A model generated the notes under the pieces. The model was given only the letters and a program-made list of their open reading frames with translations, was not told where the DNA came from and searched no databases. Source: Calonectria ilicicola (taxonomy: Eukaryota > Ascomycota > Sordariomycetes > Hypocreales > Nectriaceae). From it: a stretch of 64,000 nucleotides of DNA. The DNA lies in the NCBI GenBank assembly GCA_020809705.1, contig CP085825.1:7378001-7442000 (forward strand), read 5' to 3'. Below, piece after piece: positions 23,226 through 34,799 of this stretch (the stretch's first letter is position 1; the number at the start of each line of letters is the position of its first letter). The position numbers were made by a program, and so were the translations under genes.

Positions 23226-25708
23226 TCAAGCTGGCAATCCCCTCTTCTCGGACTCAGTAAAGAAGATGACCATGCGCCAGAGCTTCTTGACCAAATCTTC
23301 TGCTTCGTCGTCCAATGCCTGCAAAAGAAGAAAAAAGTTACACCGGTTAGCACAGTCATGACAACCCAAATGGGTGATGAAAGATCGGGGGTTTGAAAAC
23401 TTACACCTTCCAACTCGTCCACCAAGGCCGCTGCAGTTCCGTGGCTTCTCAGATGCTCCTCGACAGCCTCGACCAGCATCTCCTCCTGCACACCCAGGTA
23501 CTCGACAATCTTCTTCTCAACAAACGGTCGCAGCTTGTCGCGGACGATGGCGTCGTCCATGTAGTCCCACTTGACCTCCCATCCCCACAAGCCGTCCTTG
23601 TCTGACGGGATCTCGTGGGCAAGAGCTCGCACTGCCTGGGAGATCTCCTCCTCCGTCATGGAGGCCGTGGCAGATGTGGGCTCGAATTGGATCGGGATCA
23701 GCTGTCGCTTGGTTGAGGCATCTGCTTCTTCGTCGTCTAGGAGACCCTCCACCTCGGCAATGGTTCGTCGTTGAGGAGCTGCCCTTGAAGCCTGAGCCTT
23801 CTGAGCAGCCGCACCCAGAGACAATTTGAAGGGCTGTGGCGCTGATACAGAAGGTGCCTGTCGTTGCTCCATCTCCTCGGCTTGCTTGTCCAAGAATGAG
23901 TCGGCCATGCCGCGGGCACGCTCCACGGCTGCTTGCTCACGACGCTCCTCGTCGCGCTCTCCCTTCCTGTCACCTTCGTCTCTTGACTCCTCTTCTGTCC
24001 GATCAATCGCTCTCTTGCGCGCCCAGTCACCATGGTCACGGTAATAGGGGTGCGACTTGCGACTCGCCTCCTTTTCGTCATCCCAAGACTTTTCTCTCTC
24101 CAGCTGCTCCTGCTTCCTTCGCTCGAGAGACTCGGTATCCTGTCGTTCGCGTTCCCTCTCGCGTTCAAGAGCCGCCTGTCTTGATCGCTCTCGGTTGCTC
24201 CACTTGCGCTCTGCCTCGAGGTACATCTTGTCAGCATCACCCTTTTGTTTTGACAAGTATCGCTGGTGAAGTTCCTCGTCCTCGGCGTCGGTATCTTCAT
24301 CCTCTCTATTGACGGAGTATTCCGTGTTGGAGACGCCACCGTTAACAAAAGCGATGCGGTTCTGTCCATTCTGACCCTTGGGTCCTGATGGCGCATTAGG
24401 TACGTTGCCTCTGGGTCCCAAGGGGATATTGTTGGCACCAGGGGGCGGTGAGTCGAGGCGTGATGGCCTTGATGGACCGTTTCGTAGACGTTCCTGCTCT
24501 TCCATCTCCTCCTCTCTCTTGAGTCGCTCCATGTCTCGTCTATTGCTCCGCTCGCGGAAGGCTGCAATCTCCTGGGCCACAACTTCGCGCATCTCAGCGG
24601 GGATATCGGCGAGCTCATCATCCTGTGCCAAAGGGATATTAACCACCTCGACATTCTCACCAGACTCGGTGTTGCCCATAGTAACATCTCCAGAGTCGGC
24701 CGTTGTGGGTGTGGTGGGGTAAAACAGCTCTCGAACAGCATCCTTCAAAGCGGCCCTGGCAGCCTCTATTCTCTCCTTCAGAGCAGAATCGTCATCATCT
24801 CGGCCTTCCTCGTGCGACTCGACATATTTGATGGAGCTTTCGTCAACAGCAACCTGGAGCTTTGTCTTCTCGATTCCCTCAAACTCGTCATCCTTGGGGA
24901 CGTCTGCCACGGCCTGCTGTCGCTTGACGGGCACCTCGATGCCCTCGTCGTGAAGGAGCTTGATGGCAACTGCGAGAGAGTCATTATCCTCAAACTGCGC
25001 AAATCCAAACTTGGAGCCCTTGTTCTCCTCAGTCACGCTTATGGAAGCATCCCACTTTCGCAGCTTGCCCAAGGAGCCAAGAAGCTTCTCGACGCCCTCG
25101 TCGCCGCCCACGCCGTCGGGAATCTGGTGTATGAATATCGTTCGCAGCTTCTCTTCGTTGGTCGGGGGCACCAGAACCTGCATCGTTTCCCTCGCCGCTC
25201 CCCTACCCTGCTCCGAGCCTCTCTCCATGCCGAGTCCTGGACGACCACCACCACCAGTCGACCCGGAAGGCCCATCGCCTCTGCCGCCCATGGAAGGGCC
25301 GCCAGGCTTGCCAGCTGCGGTACCGAGGCGAATCACGGGGGCGTTGAAGTTGATGTTGGGCATGTTCGCAGGCGCCTGGAAGTTGGGGGGAAGGCCGCTT
25401 GGACGATTAGCTTGCGCGGTGCTAGACTGCTGGACACCCGGAGGCGCCATTCCCGGGGCAGAGGACATGCCTGGAGGAGGTCCTGTGGGACTGGTTAGCA
25501 TGGTTCAGTGGCATCATGGTGATGGGGGCGAGAGGCGCGCACCTAGACCAGGTGGAGGGGCCATTCCGGGAGGAGCATTGTTGGATCCGGGATAGCCTCC
25601 GTAGGCGGGCGGCGCACCGTAAGGGTTATCTTGTAGAGCGGTAGTTAGCAGTCTGCAGGTCAGCTCCGGGTGGCATGAGTGCTTACTTCCATAGGGATTG
25701 TATGCCAT
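23226..25708 (-). CDS. RBM25/Snu71-like splicing factor (RRM + PWI)
   Basis: Four exons: 25708-25687, 25629-25543, 25482-23405 and 23318-23226, giving 759 residues. The N-terminus is Pro/Gly-rich with repeated NPYG and GMAPPG. An RRM lies at about 150-225 (RTIFIHQIPDGVGG ... GSKFGFAQFED), followed by a long Glu/Arg-rich charged region (RERERERQDTESLERRKQEQ) and a C-terminal PWI domain at about 650-720 (GLWGWEVKWDYMDDAIV ... LRPFVEKKIVEYLG). The short last exon, LDDEAEDLVKKLWRMVIFFTESE, is the conserved end of the PWI region. This order matches metazoan RBM25 and yeast Snu71, U1 snRNP-associated factors acting in 5' splice-site choice. The tiny 22 nt first exon encodes MAYNPYG and is supported by phase and by the repeat of NPYG in exon 2. 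Confidence 0.92.
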
Positions 25709-26276
25709 GGTCGGCTGCCCTTGGCGCAATCGCCCCTCGTCGCAATCGCGGGTCGCAGAAGATCTCTCGGGGTACCGTCGTCGCGTGCTTTTGTCGAATC
25801 GGGGGATGGCTGTATCTAAGCAGTGAAACGATGTGCAGATATATGGTGGTGAGCTTTTCCCGGGAACGAAAGAAAAAACAAAGCAACAAGAAAAAAAAAC
25901 AAGCTTCCTCTAAGCGCAGGCAGTGTGGATGGGCGGCTCTGGGATAGAATTTCCAGCTCGACGAGGCTGAAGCGATGGTCTCGTTGGCTGGGTGGAGCGG
26001 CGGCGTGATTGGCTCCCGAGATGCCGACACCACCAGCTTTGCCGGCCTTGGTCGCAACAACGTTAACCCGGGCCAGGGCGACTTTTCTGCAGCAAACACC
26101 AGCTTCTCTCGTGAGCCCACTGCCCGCCCCCGGTCGACGGAAAGCCTGATAGTACAGCCAATTGGGCGTGCACCGACGCAGCTTGCCCGTCAAAATGTAG
26201 GTCTGGCCCAATTGATGCCGTCTCGACCCGCCCGCTGACATTTTGCAGGGCCACAACCCCCAGAATCGGCAGCGCC
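25709..26276. promoter_or_regulatory. Divergent promoter with a likely 5' UTR intron
   Basis: The splicing factor and the mitochondrial S21 gene are divergent over 568 bp. On the plus strand a likely untranslated intron runs 26197-26248 (GTAGGT donor, GCTGAC branch point, TTTTGCAG acceptor) and ends 28 bp before the S21 start codon. Intron placement is inference from signals. Confidence 0.5.
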
Positions 26277-27005
26277 ATGCTGTCGAGACTATCGACCCAG
26301 ACGACGACGACACCATCGAGGAGGGCCTTTTCCACCTCTCTCGCCCTCCGCGCCGGGCCCCCGAACTCGAACCGCGGCGGCGCTGCCCCGGCCCTCGCCC
26401 GAATCAACCCGCTCATCGGAGGGAACCAGGTCCGCCAGGAGCCTCCCAAGCAGGAGAAGAAGCCCGCAGCAGCGCCCGTCAAGGCCTCAACGCCCGCCGC
26501 CCAAGCTGCCGAGTCCAGCGCCGGCGCCCCCCCTCCCCCTCCGTCCCTCGCCTCCATGCTCCTGGGCACCGAACCCGCCAAGGCCGCCGGTGAGCAGCAG
26601 AAGGACCAGCAGCAGCACCCCTACACGGCGGCCACCGGCGCCAAGCCCCTCAACATCGACATTGCCTCCATCATCGCCAACAAGTCGCTCGCCTTCAGCC
26701 AGGGCGTCGAGAGCAACCCGCTCGTCCGCCCGCAGGTGCGCGCCAAGCCCGTCACCGGCCGCACCGTCTTCATCAAGGACCGCATCACGCCCACCAGCGC
26801 CCCGACCCCGACCGTCGCCCTCCGCGTGCTCAACAAGATGGTGCGCGAGCAGCAGGTCAAGAACAAGTTCCACAGCCAGAGGTTCCACGAGCGAAAGGGA
26901 CTGAAGCGCAAGAGGCTGGCCAGCCAGCGCTGGCGCTCCCGCTTCAAGACGGGCTTCAAGGCCACCGTGAACCGTGTGCTGGAGCTGAAGAGACAAGGAT
27001 GGTAA
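26277..27005 (+). CDS. MRP21: Mitochondrial small-subunit ribosomal protein bS21m (MRP21)
   Basis: Single coding exon, 242 residues. The N-terminus MLSRLSTQTTTTPSRRAFSTSLALRA is an amphipathic, Arg-rich mitochondrial presequence with an RAFSTS cleavage-like motif. An Ala/Pro-rich linker follows (about 60-120). The C-terminal 80 residues form the S21 domain: ALRVLNKMVREQQVKNKF, then FHERKGLKRKRL and the basic end RWRSRFKTGFKATVNRVLELKRQGW. bS21m sits on the mitoribosomal small-subunit head/platform near the mRNA exit. The fungal protein is much longer than the bacterial about 70-residue one because of the presequence and linker. Start choice is clear since the presequence begins at the first Met. 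Confidence 0.93.
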   Translation: MLSRLSTQTTTTPSRRAFSTSLALRAGPPNSNRGGAAPALARINPLIGGNQVRQEPPKQEKKPAAAPVKASTPAAQAAESSAGAPPPPPSLASMLLGTEPAKAAGEQQKDQQQHPYTAATGAKPLNIDIASIIANKSLAFSQGVESNPLVRPQVRAKPVTGRTVFIKDRITPTSAPTPTVALRVLNKMVREQQVKNKFHSQRFHERKGLKRKRLASQRWRSRFKTGFKATVNRVLELKRQGW

Positions 27006-27252
27006 GACGACGACAACCTAACGTCATGTCATGTCTGTCATGTACAATATTTGGGGGCCCATGAGGGAGAAAGGAAGAAAGGGGAAAAAAAACATCTCTG
27101 TACATTATATAGATGTGAACATGTATGAGACTACAACGAAGACGCATTAAGCATTGATGTTTTACGCTTTTTAAGAAAGAAAAAGGAAAAAATCATGTTC
27201 ATTCTCATCTATGTCTAATCCTACTCGTAAATATAAAATAGCATCTCGCATA

Positions 27253-29570
27253 TCACATATATTCATCAACGTTCCATTCCCTCGTTGGGCTCGGGATGGG
27301 GCTGGCCTTGATCTTGGGGCGAGATCTAAACACCGCCTCCATGTCCTGCTCAGCCATGAGCTCCTCAGCCAGCATGGTACGGTCCTCCTCACCCTCATCC
27401 AGGCTGGGGAAACTTGAAGTTTCAATCTTGGGCGGCAGCTTGGACTTTCTCAGTGATCTCCTCCTCTCCAGTTGCGCCTTTTGCCTTGCTTTTTCAAAGC
27501 CGACCATGCTCTTTCGAGTTCGGCTTGACAAGTCCTCATATCCATCCACGTCAGTCGTCTCATCAGACGGGATGGAAGAAGTTGGTGTAGGAATGGGCAG
27601 GTCAGGCTCCTCATGGTCAGGGAATGCAAATGACCCTCGTGTCATGGTAAGACGGGTGCGTTCGGCCAGAGAAAGCGTATGGCGGGGCTTCTGCCGTTTC
27701 ACAGGCGAGAGAGAAGCTTGCTCCATGGATTCGAGAATCTGGTCAGCAAGCTCCTGTGTTGGTGAAGGCGATATATCTCGCGGCGTAAAGTGTTGATCAT
27801 CATCAAAATGGTTATCCTTGTTATCGTCATAGTGGCGCTCAGGGGAGCCTGCCACAGGTGTAGGGCCGTCATCATCAGGGGAATAACTACGCCTCGTGGA
27901 GCGGTATTGGCCGGGATGGGACTCATAAGGAGACTCATCATCATCATCCACGGGTTCGTTGGAGCTGCGTGATCCCGTCACGGAAGCAGTGTTGGCAGCA
28001 AACCACTCTCCAGAAAAGGATATCTTCGTCCTCAGCATTGGATGTTGCTTTGACTGAGCAAACTTGGCCTGGAAAGTCGTGACTTTTGGCGACATGGAGA
28101 ATTCCTCATCGTCCAGCTCGCTGACTTCGGAAACGTGCTCCGACTCGGGGGCTGCTAGAGACTTCTCCTTTGCAATATCTGACGTCACGGGCCGCTGCAA
28201 AAAGGCCAGGGACGAAGAATACTTGGGTCCTCTGTTCAAAAGTCCATCCTCCAGTCCCTTGACCAGGTCGTGATACTCCTCGTTCAGATTCGACTTGGGG
28301 TTACTTAGTGTCGGTTTCCTTGGACTTGCTCGTCCCACTTGGAGTGCTTCGTGAGCCCCAAAGCCCAAATCAATTCCCTTCTTTTTCGATTGCTTTCGCT
28401 TCTGCTTCGAGGGAGAGCCTTGGGGTCGTTCTTGGCACAGCCGACGGTGAAAGTTTTCCCACTTCTCCAGTCTCTCTCGCTGAGTTCGGACGCGATCATC
28501 CAGCTGCTCCAGCAGGCCGGTTCCTTGTTCCTCCAGCTCTGCAAGTCGGCCTTGTTGAACTCTGCGCCAGACTCGGTCAAAGGGCACGTCAAGAAGACCA
28601 TCCTTTTTGGCGCCTGCGTCACCGGATATCAAAGTCTCCATCCATCGCTCGTTGCCGGACCAGTTGTTTCGTACCATACGTCGCATCTCCAGCTTGACGT
28701 CAGCAGACATGGTTTTTCCTCCATTTTGTCGGCTGGCCTGGATGGCTTCATGTTTCCTCGCAATGCCCCTCTCCTTGATGGTCAGCAGCTCAGAAAAGTC
28801 ACGGAATCGGGCCTTGTCAGCTTGCTTGTCGTGAAGCACGCCAGTCAAAGCAGCCTTGTGTGCCCAAATGAGGGATACTAGCTTTGTATTGTCGCTCTTG
28901 TACCCGCGGTCTTCGACGGCAAGCTGGGCGGCCAATGCAGGATGCTCACCGCCGGCCGAGCTCTCTTGTGAAACAGCAAGCTTCAAAACAGCTGAAGAAA
29001 AGGCAGCCAAAACTTCTTCTAGCCTCTCGCCTTTGCACTCATCCAGCATTGTCTTTCGGACAATTGCATCTCTTCCCAAGACTCCATTTTTCTTGGCCTG
29101 CTCAAGAGCTCGGAGGAGGGCGGCTCGAAGGTTGACGGACTGGACCTGGTCAAGTGGTGGGAAGAAGGGCTTGAGTTTCTGTGTGAAGTCGAGCAAGGTT
29201 AGCTTAGCTTGTATGTGAAGGCAGAGGTGATGGGGCAACGCACATTCCGAGTCTCATCGGGATCCCAAATGGCAAACAGGTGGAAGAGAGCCCACTCGAC
29301 GCACTGCACCCGCTTCTTCTGGCCCTGGGCGGCGGTAGCAAACGTCTCTGCAGTGATTCCAGGCCAGTCGGAGCGCAGGTCCAGGTCCAGGAGGCGCAAG
29401 TTGGTTAGGAAGAGCGACAGGGCAGAGGGGCCGCGAGGGAGGCTGTGTGCCTGGGCGGCGTTGGAAGCGGGTGGAGCTTCGGGAGCGGTGTTGCCATGTC
29501 GAGATCCGGACCTCGTGAGATTGGCCATTAAACGGGCAGACCGGGTGCGAGTTTGCTGGATAGCAGCCAT
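27253..29570 (-). CDS. HAUS6: HAUS augmin-like complex subunit 6
   Basis: Two exons, 29570-29244 and 29178-27253, with a 65 nt intron (GTGCGT donor, CTAAC branch point); product 750 residues. The N-terminal 200 residues match the HAUS6 N-terminal family: LFLTNLRLLDLDLRSDWPG, KKRVQCVEWALFHLFAIWDP, then across the junction LKPFFPPLDQVQSVNLRAAL and KKNGVLGRDAIVRKTMLDEC. A predicted coiled-coil (ELEEQGTGLLEQLDDRVRTQ...) follows, and the last 350 residues are polar and Ser-rich, probably disordered. Augmin recruits gamma-tubulin to the sides of spindle microtubules. The S21 gene is convergent with 247 bp between stops. Confidence 0.9.
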
Positions 29571-30673
29571 TGCAACATGTTTGGGTGTGATCAACAGCTG
29601 CAAGTGTGCGGGTAAGGCGCAGGGAGGCGCAAGGCTGGGCACCAGAGCAGCGTCGTGTCTGTCTTGGATGTGTCTTGGTGTTGCGTTGGGAATCTTGACT
29701 GAGAGTAAACAGAGGGGCACGGATCATGCGTCCAGCAGTCCAGCAGCCACAGCTTGACAGCCACAGGGGAACAGGGGGGCAGCCTCAGGGCGACCACCCG
29801 GTCCGTTGCAGCAGGCAGGCACGCAGGCAGAGAGCTCTGAGGCTCCATTAAAAACTCCATTAAAGGCTCACAAGGCTAACGCCGATCGGGTAAGAACCGA
29901 GACCTGGGGGGACGATCCCACAGCAACCACTTCGATCAATCCAACCAATCACGCAGATGCCACAACCAACTCAGTGGATGTCAACCTTGGTCTCATTTAT
30001 GCTTAGCCCAGGCCTTAGCCTCCCTGCGATGTTACCCATCGCCTAATGACTCAACCCCAGGGTCCTGTCGTTGGCTGAATGGCTTGAGGGAGCATTGCAG
30101 CGAGGCTTTGGCTTTGACTCATGGTGAAGGCAGAGAGAGGGTCAAGATCATGGCAACTACTAGATTGAGAACAATATCGTATTCAAACCCTGCTCGCAAC
30201 AGAAGAACACGACAATCAAGATGGAACGTTCCCATCAAGGCTGACTCCAAGTCGCTCGTCCCGTGTTAATTTGTGACTCGACTCGGCCGTCTCTCGACAC
30301 AACCACCAACATCCTACGCCAAGAGAAGCTATTCCCGCAATGCGAAAACTCCGACCAACATGCAATTTCATCCCTGCATATCCCCACCTACATCAGGTTT
30401 CCTGCGAAAACCCCAGCAGATGCGGCTGAGATGGCCTAAGGTTAATTTCAGCCCTAGCTCTCTTTTCACGGAAACAGTCGTCGTTTAGGTCACCCCTAGC
30501 CTAATTTCTCGGAAGCCCCCGAGGTACATAAGCAACACCACTCGCGGCCAGATTCTGCCCCGATGAGCCCCTAGTCAGTCACTCGTTTATCATAATAAGC
30601 CATCGTCGCGCTCCGCGTATTTTTGATCTGACAGCATCAAACTCAAACCGTTGTCAGCACTCAATTCTCCGCA
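29571..30673. promoter_or_regulatory. Divergent promoter HAUS6 / membrane protein
   Basis: 1.1 kb between divergent genes with no supported coding region. A duplicated ACTCCATTAAA-like sequence occurs near 29845-29870. Confidence 0.4.
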
Positions 30674-32218
30674 ATGGCGCTCTCAGTGGCGTTCCTCCGC
30701 GCCTGTGTGGCCCAGTGGCTGATCTTCATCGCCGCTGTCAACGCCACTCAATGGACTGTCACCTCATACTATGCCATCTCAACCTCTGTTACCTCATACA
30801 GCGAGTACACCTACGCCTACACCTACCGTGACGTTGTGACCGTCAAGCCCTCAGCTACAATCACGGCCCAGCCTGCTTCCACTGACATCACCACCAACAC
30901 CTACGACGACGTCAAGATTGTCGAGATCTGGTACGACGCTTCCGACGTCGACAGCGATGACATTGTGCCGACTTCAACCTACGACTATTACGACTACAGC
31001 TATTCCTACACGAGCTGGGTGCAGGATATCGTTTACACTGCTCCTTCTTCATGCCCAACTCATTTCACCGTCAAGACATACACTGTCTTGGACATCCCTA
31101 CCGAGGTTGAGGACCAAATCACGCCCACGAGCAAGTCCACTTCTATTTACTCATACAGCAGTGGTGGTTACACATATACCAGAGTAACGGCCTATCTCTC
31201 TGAGAACCAGGTGCCTCTGCCCACTGAGACTACGACCAACTACATCCAGTCCTACTACATCAACAGCTGCCGTAACCCCACTGCCACTGACGACTCATAC
31301 TGGGGGCCCAGTGGTGCTCCCTCATCCACATCCGGCGACGATGATGACGACTCCTCCTCTAGCTCCAGCAGATGGGACGTTTGTTCCTATCTCACTGGTT
31401 GCACTTCGCTCAAGACATGGGTCATTGTCGTTGCGTCTGTCATCCCTGGCCTGTTTGTCCTTGGCTGGATTGAGTCCTTCTTCTGGTTCAGAAGATTGAT
31501 GCTGGGAAAGAGCGCTTTGCGATTCGGAACCGTCTGCTGGTGTCTCATCTCTCTCTGGGTCATCTGTTTCACAAGAAACAGTCCCGCCAGGCACCAGGGC
31601 GATCAGCCTGCGCTTCGCCAGCAGTGGAATGCCCTGCCCATGGGCACCCGCTTCAAGTTATGGTTCAAGTGGGGTTTCCGACACGCATACCCCGTCGATC
31701 TCTTGGGCCCTGATCCTCGAAACGGCGTCACGGCCCCTACTACAGCGCCCCCCAAGCTGGACGCAAACGGACAGCCCATGATGCAGCCTGCAGTGGATGC
31801 AAACGGTCAACCTATCCTGGTCCAGGCTGGAGTTGATGCCAACGGTCAGCCCGTTATGATGCAGCCTATGGTGGATGCCAATGGTCAGCCCATGATGATG
31901 GCTTACAATGGTCAGCCTTTGTTTAACGGCCAACAGCCACAGCCCGTCTTCTTGGGACAGCCAGCATTCAATAGCCAGCAGCCACCTTACATGCAGCCTC
32001 AGTACAACATGGCACCTCCAGGGACAACTCCCTCGCCAATGCCAACCGACGCATCAACGCCGCCACCAGATAAGACGCAGCTTCCTCCTCAGGATAGAAC
32101 TGTGAGCCCGCCATCAACGGATGCCCAGTCAACTCCTCCGCCTAACAACCAACAACAACCACCTCAGCAACCGCCTCAGCAGCCTCCCCAACAACCTCCT
32201 CAACAGCCCCCTCAGTAA
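30674..32218 (+). CDS. Surface membrane protein with DANGQP repeats, unknown
   Basis: Single exon, 514 residues. A signal peptide ends near residue 24 (IAAVNA). Residues 25-210 are an exported Tyr/Ser/Thr-rich region (YSEYTYAYTYRDVV, YDYYDYSYSYTSW), with a few Cys. An acidic/Ser stretch GDDDDDSSSSSS precedes a transmembrane helix at about 249-272 (TWVIVVASVIPGLFVLGW) and a second at about 284-303 (FGTVCWCLISLWVICFT). From about residue 362 four tandem units of DANGQP-x about 13 residues long follow, then NGQP-containing copies, and the end is a PPQQ repeat. Overall it resembles a plasma-membrane sensor with a cytosolic Pro/Gln-rich tail, but no known family is recognised. The sulfatase gene is convergent with it. 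Confidence 0.8.
   Translation: MALSVAFLRACVAQWLIFIAAVNATQWTVTSYYAISTSVTSYSEYTYAYTYRDVVTVKPSATITAQPASTDITTNTYDDVKIVEIWYDASDVDSDDIVPTSTYDYYDYSYSYTSWVQDIVYTAPSSCPTHFTVKTYTVLDIPTEVEDQITPTSKSTSIYSYSSGGYTYTRVTAYLSENQVPLPTETTTNYIQSYYINSCRNPTATDDSYWGPSGAPSSTSGDDDDDSSSSSSRWDVCSYLTGCTSLKTWVIVVASVIPGLFVLGWIESFFWFRRLMLGKSALRFGTVCWCLISLWVICFTRNSPARHQGDQPALRQQWNALPMGTRFKLWFKWGFRHAYPVDLLGPDPRNGVTAPTTAPPKLDANGQPMMQPAVDANGQPILVQAGVDANGQPVMMQPMVDANGQPMMMAYNGQPLFNGQQPQPVFLGQPAFNSQQPPYMQPQYNMAPPGTTPSPMPTDASTPPPDKTQLPPQDRTVSPPSTDAQSTPPPNNQQQPPQQPPQQPPQQPPQQPPQ
31760..31913 (+). repeat. In-frame tandem repeat encoding DANGQP units
   Basis: Four coding copies of about 39-42 bp, each giving (L/V)DANGQP followed by Met/Gln/Pro/Val residues. 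A second in-frame repeat encoding PPQQ occupies about 32157-32215. Confidence 0.8.
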
Positions 32219-32484
32219 TAAAATACATCTAAGCAAGAATCAATTGTCGGATTCTAATTAGGGCCGGTGCTATCTTAATCCTAGGCCTGGGAAGAGTTTT
32301 GTCAATAGTGACTGATAGATACCCCCTTCTGCGATATGGTTTACTGATCATGACCATTTTCTATGCAACTTTTCATGTACTTAATTATTTTCACCTCATA
32401 CCCCAACTTTCGATTCGAACCAAAAAAAACCTTTTCACTTTTTCACAAAAACTTGACAACTCTCCCTCTTGTGATGTTACATCT

Positions 32485-34427
32485 TTAAGTCCAAATGCTA
32501 AAGTCTCCTTGATATCTAAACCTAGTTGGTGCACCTTGCCTCTGCATCTCATTCCGAAACTGCATCACATCTTGCGGACCTTCTGACTCACGAATATAGC
32601 CTAGCTCACATTTGGAGAAACTCACCCTGGGCTGGGTCTCGTAAAACACGTCGTACCGCGGACTCAAACTGTCGACCAGCGTCGTCACATCCCCAGCAGG
32701 GTGAAGAGTACCCCAGGGTCGAACGCACTCGCCTCCCTTGCACGACTTGAGCACCATAGTCAGTGCATCGAGGCGCGGGATGATTTGGTTGAAGGATCGC
32801 CCTGCAATGCTATACCCAGAGGCAAGATGGCTAAAGGCAGGATCGAAAAGGTTGCGGACCTGGCCCTGGTCGGACTATTTTACGAGCCTATCAGTCACAG
32901 TGTTGAAAGAAGTGGGAAAGGATTTATACTTACATTCATGTCATAAAACTCTGTCTCATTGGTGCACCACACAGCATAGTAGAGATTGTATTCTTCACCT
33001 ATGACGCGAATGGCCTTGTACGTGTTGTTCCCCACGGCATGGGCAGAGTTGTTCTGGGGATCCGTCATGTTCTGCTCGCCGTAGAATCCGTAGATGCCCT
33101 CCGGGATGGCAAGCCCCCAGTACTCAATCGTCACATGCTCCTGCTTTGCTTGTTCCTCCTGCGCAGCTGTAAGCGGGATGGGCGTGCCATCCGAGTCAAT
33201 TGGTGATCCTGCAAGCTCCATGATGGTGGAGGCAATATCGGTGTGCGATGTGACAGCTTTGGAGACGTGGCCCGCGGGGACGCCTGGGCCGCGGATAGCG
33301 AGCGGGATGTGCACGTCGGTCTCGAACCCGCATTCTTTTCCGGGATGCATGCGATGCTGCGCAATGTGATAACCATTGTCTGTAGTGTAGATGATGTAAG
33401 TGTTGTCCAGTTGCCCGCTCTCTTCGAGTATCTCGATGGTCTTTTCCACCATCTCATCTACTGACTGCAGCGACCGCAGCCGTGCCCTCTGGTACTCATC
33501 ACTATATGCAATGACAGTATCGTTGAGCTGGGGTAGGTCCCGGATCCAGCTCACGCCTCCTTGCACCTCGGGGTTGAAGTTTTCACCTCTGGGAATTTGG
33601 TATTCTTTGAATAGGTGCGCATGTCTCTCTGCGTACTTTGGCATGTCGGCAACAAGACCGCCGACGAGCTTAATATCCCCGTGAGACGCAATCGGCGCAT
33701 GAACAAGAAAAAACGGCTCATCATGATTCAGTGCCTCACGAAGGAAGCCGTGGGCTTTTACGGCCGTGATGTCGGGTGAGTACTCTCCAGGGTAGTTGAC
33801 GGGCTCCTGGCCGTTGCGCGTCATCCAAGCATTTCTGTATTCGTACGTATAAGGGTCAAGCAGAAAATCGGACTGGTTGAATCCACCTGCATAAGGATTA
33901 TTGTAGTTGTCAATTGAATGTTGGTTCCAGAGCTTTCCTGAGTAGTAAGTGTTGTAGCCAATATCTTGAAGCCAGATGGGGATGTAGTTTTCGTTGATGC
34001 CTTCGCGCACGATTTTCGGATATCCGCCATAAGGCGCCCAAACATCGGTAACCTAAATTTTATAAGTCACTAAGAAAAATAATGAATACTGCGAGGAGAT
34101 ATTAATTACATTGGTGTTGTGGGCTGCGCGTCCGGTCCACAAGTTGACTCTTGATGGACAGCATAATGCAACGGTGCAGTAATGGCGCGAGAAGAGGGTG
34201 CCCTCATTGATGATGTACTTGTTTAGCAATGGCATGTACTCGAGTGAATTCATGTGCCTGAATGCAAATTATGAGCATTAATTGCATATTTTAAATCTCA
34301 CATGTATTGTTTCTTACCAGTCCTGGTCATCTGTCAAGATAAAGACAAAGTTTGGCTTTTTAGCCGTCGCCAGCCCGAGCCATGTTAGACACAGGCTAAC
34401 CCCAACGAATAGACTCCAACGCGCCAT
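32485..34427 (-). CDS. Secreted sulfatase
   Basis: Four exons: 34427-34318, 34257-34110, 34052-32934 and 32874-32485, giving 588 residues; intron lengths 60, 57 and 59 nt. A signal peptide covers about residues 1-22 (LFVGVSLCLTWLGLATA). Right after it lies NFVFILTDDQDW with the metal-binding Asp pair (D33, D34). The sulfatase signature C-x-P-S-R is at 69-73 (CCPSR), with Cys69 the residue expected to become formylglycine. Further metal-site features: YIIYTTDNGYHIAQHRMHPGK. Several N-glycosylation sites (NMT, NNT, NET) suggest secretion. The family hydrolyses aryl or carbohydrate sulfate esters; this one resembles the arylsulfatase and glucosamine-6-sulfatase-like group, but the substrate is not decidable. 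It is divergent from a bZIP factor across 372 bp. Confidence 0.92.
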
Positions 34428-34799
34428 GGTGATGCTTGCAACGGGCTTCGTTCCGGCTACAAACGTATCCAAGGTGCGCGCACATGTTTCCATCCGCAAC
34501 TGGCTCTCTATCTATATTTGGACTTACATGGCGTTTCCCACGATGGCGACAGCACTTCCCGATAAGGCAAGTCGCTGACGCCATCGCCATCGTCTCGCTC
34601 GCCATGGAGCTGGCCAAGATTCAAAAACCCACCTCGGCCCACGGCGGAGTTTGTATGGAGACCCTAACATGACACTGCGTCTCTTGACACTCCCACTGCA
34701 AGGGCCCTCCATCTCCTCCCATTGGGAACCGGCAGATCCGTTGCTCCTCGCATTGGCATACGCCGCACTAAAGACCAACTCCCGGGCCACTTCTTCCCC
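34428..34799. promoter_or_regulatory. Divergent promoter sulfatase / bZIP
   Basis: 372 bp separate the two start codons and must carry both promoters. No clear TATA or known operator was recognised. Confidence 0.4.

Noticed and set aside
26487..26996. 169-codon minus-strand frame opposite the S21 gene
   Set aside because: Antisense shadow caused by strong GC-third-position bias of the S21 gene.
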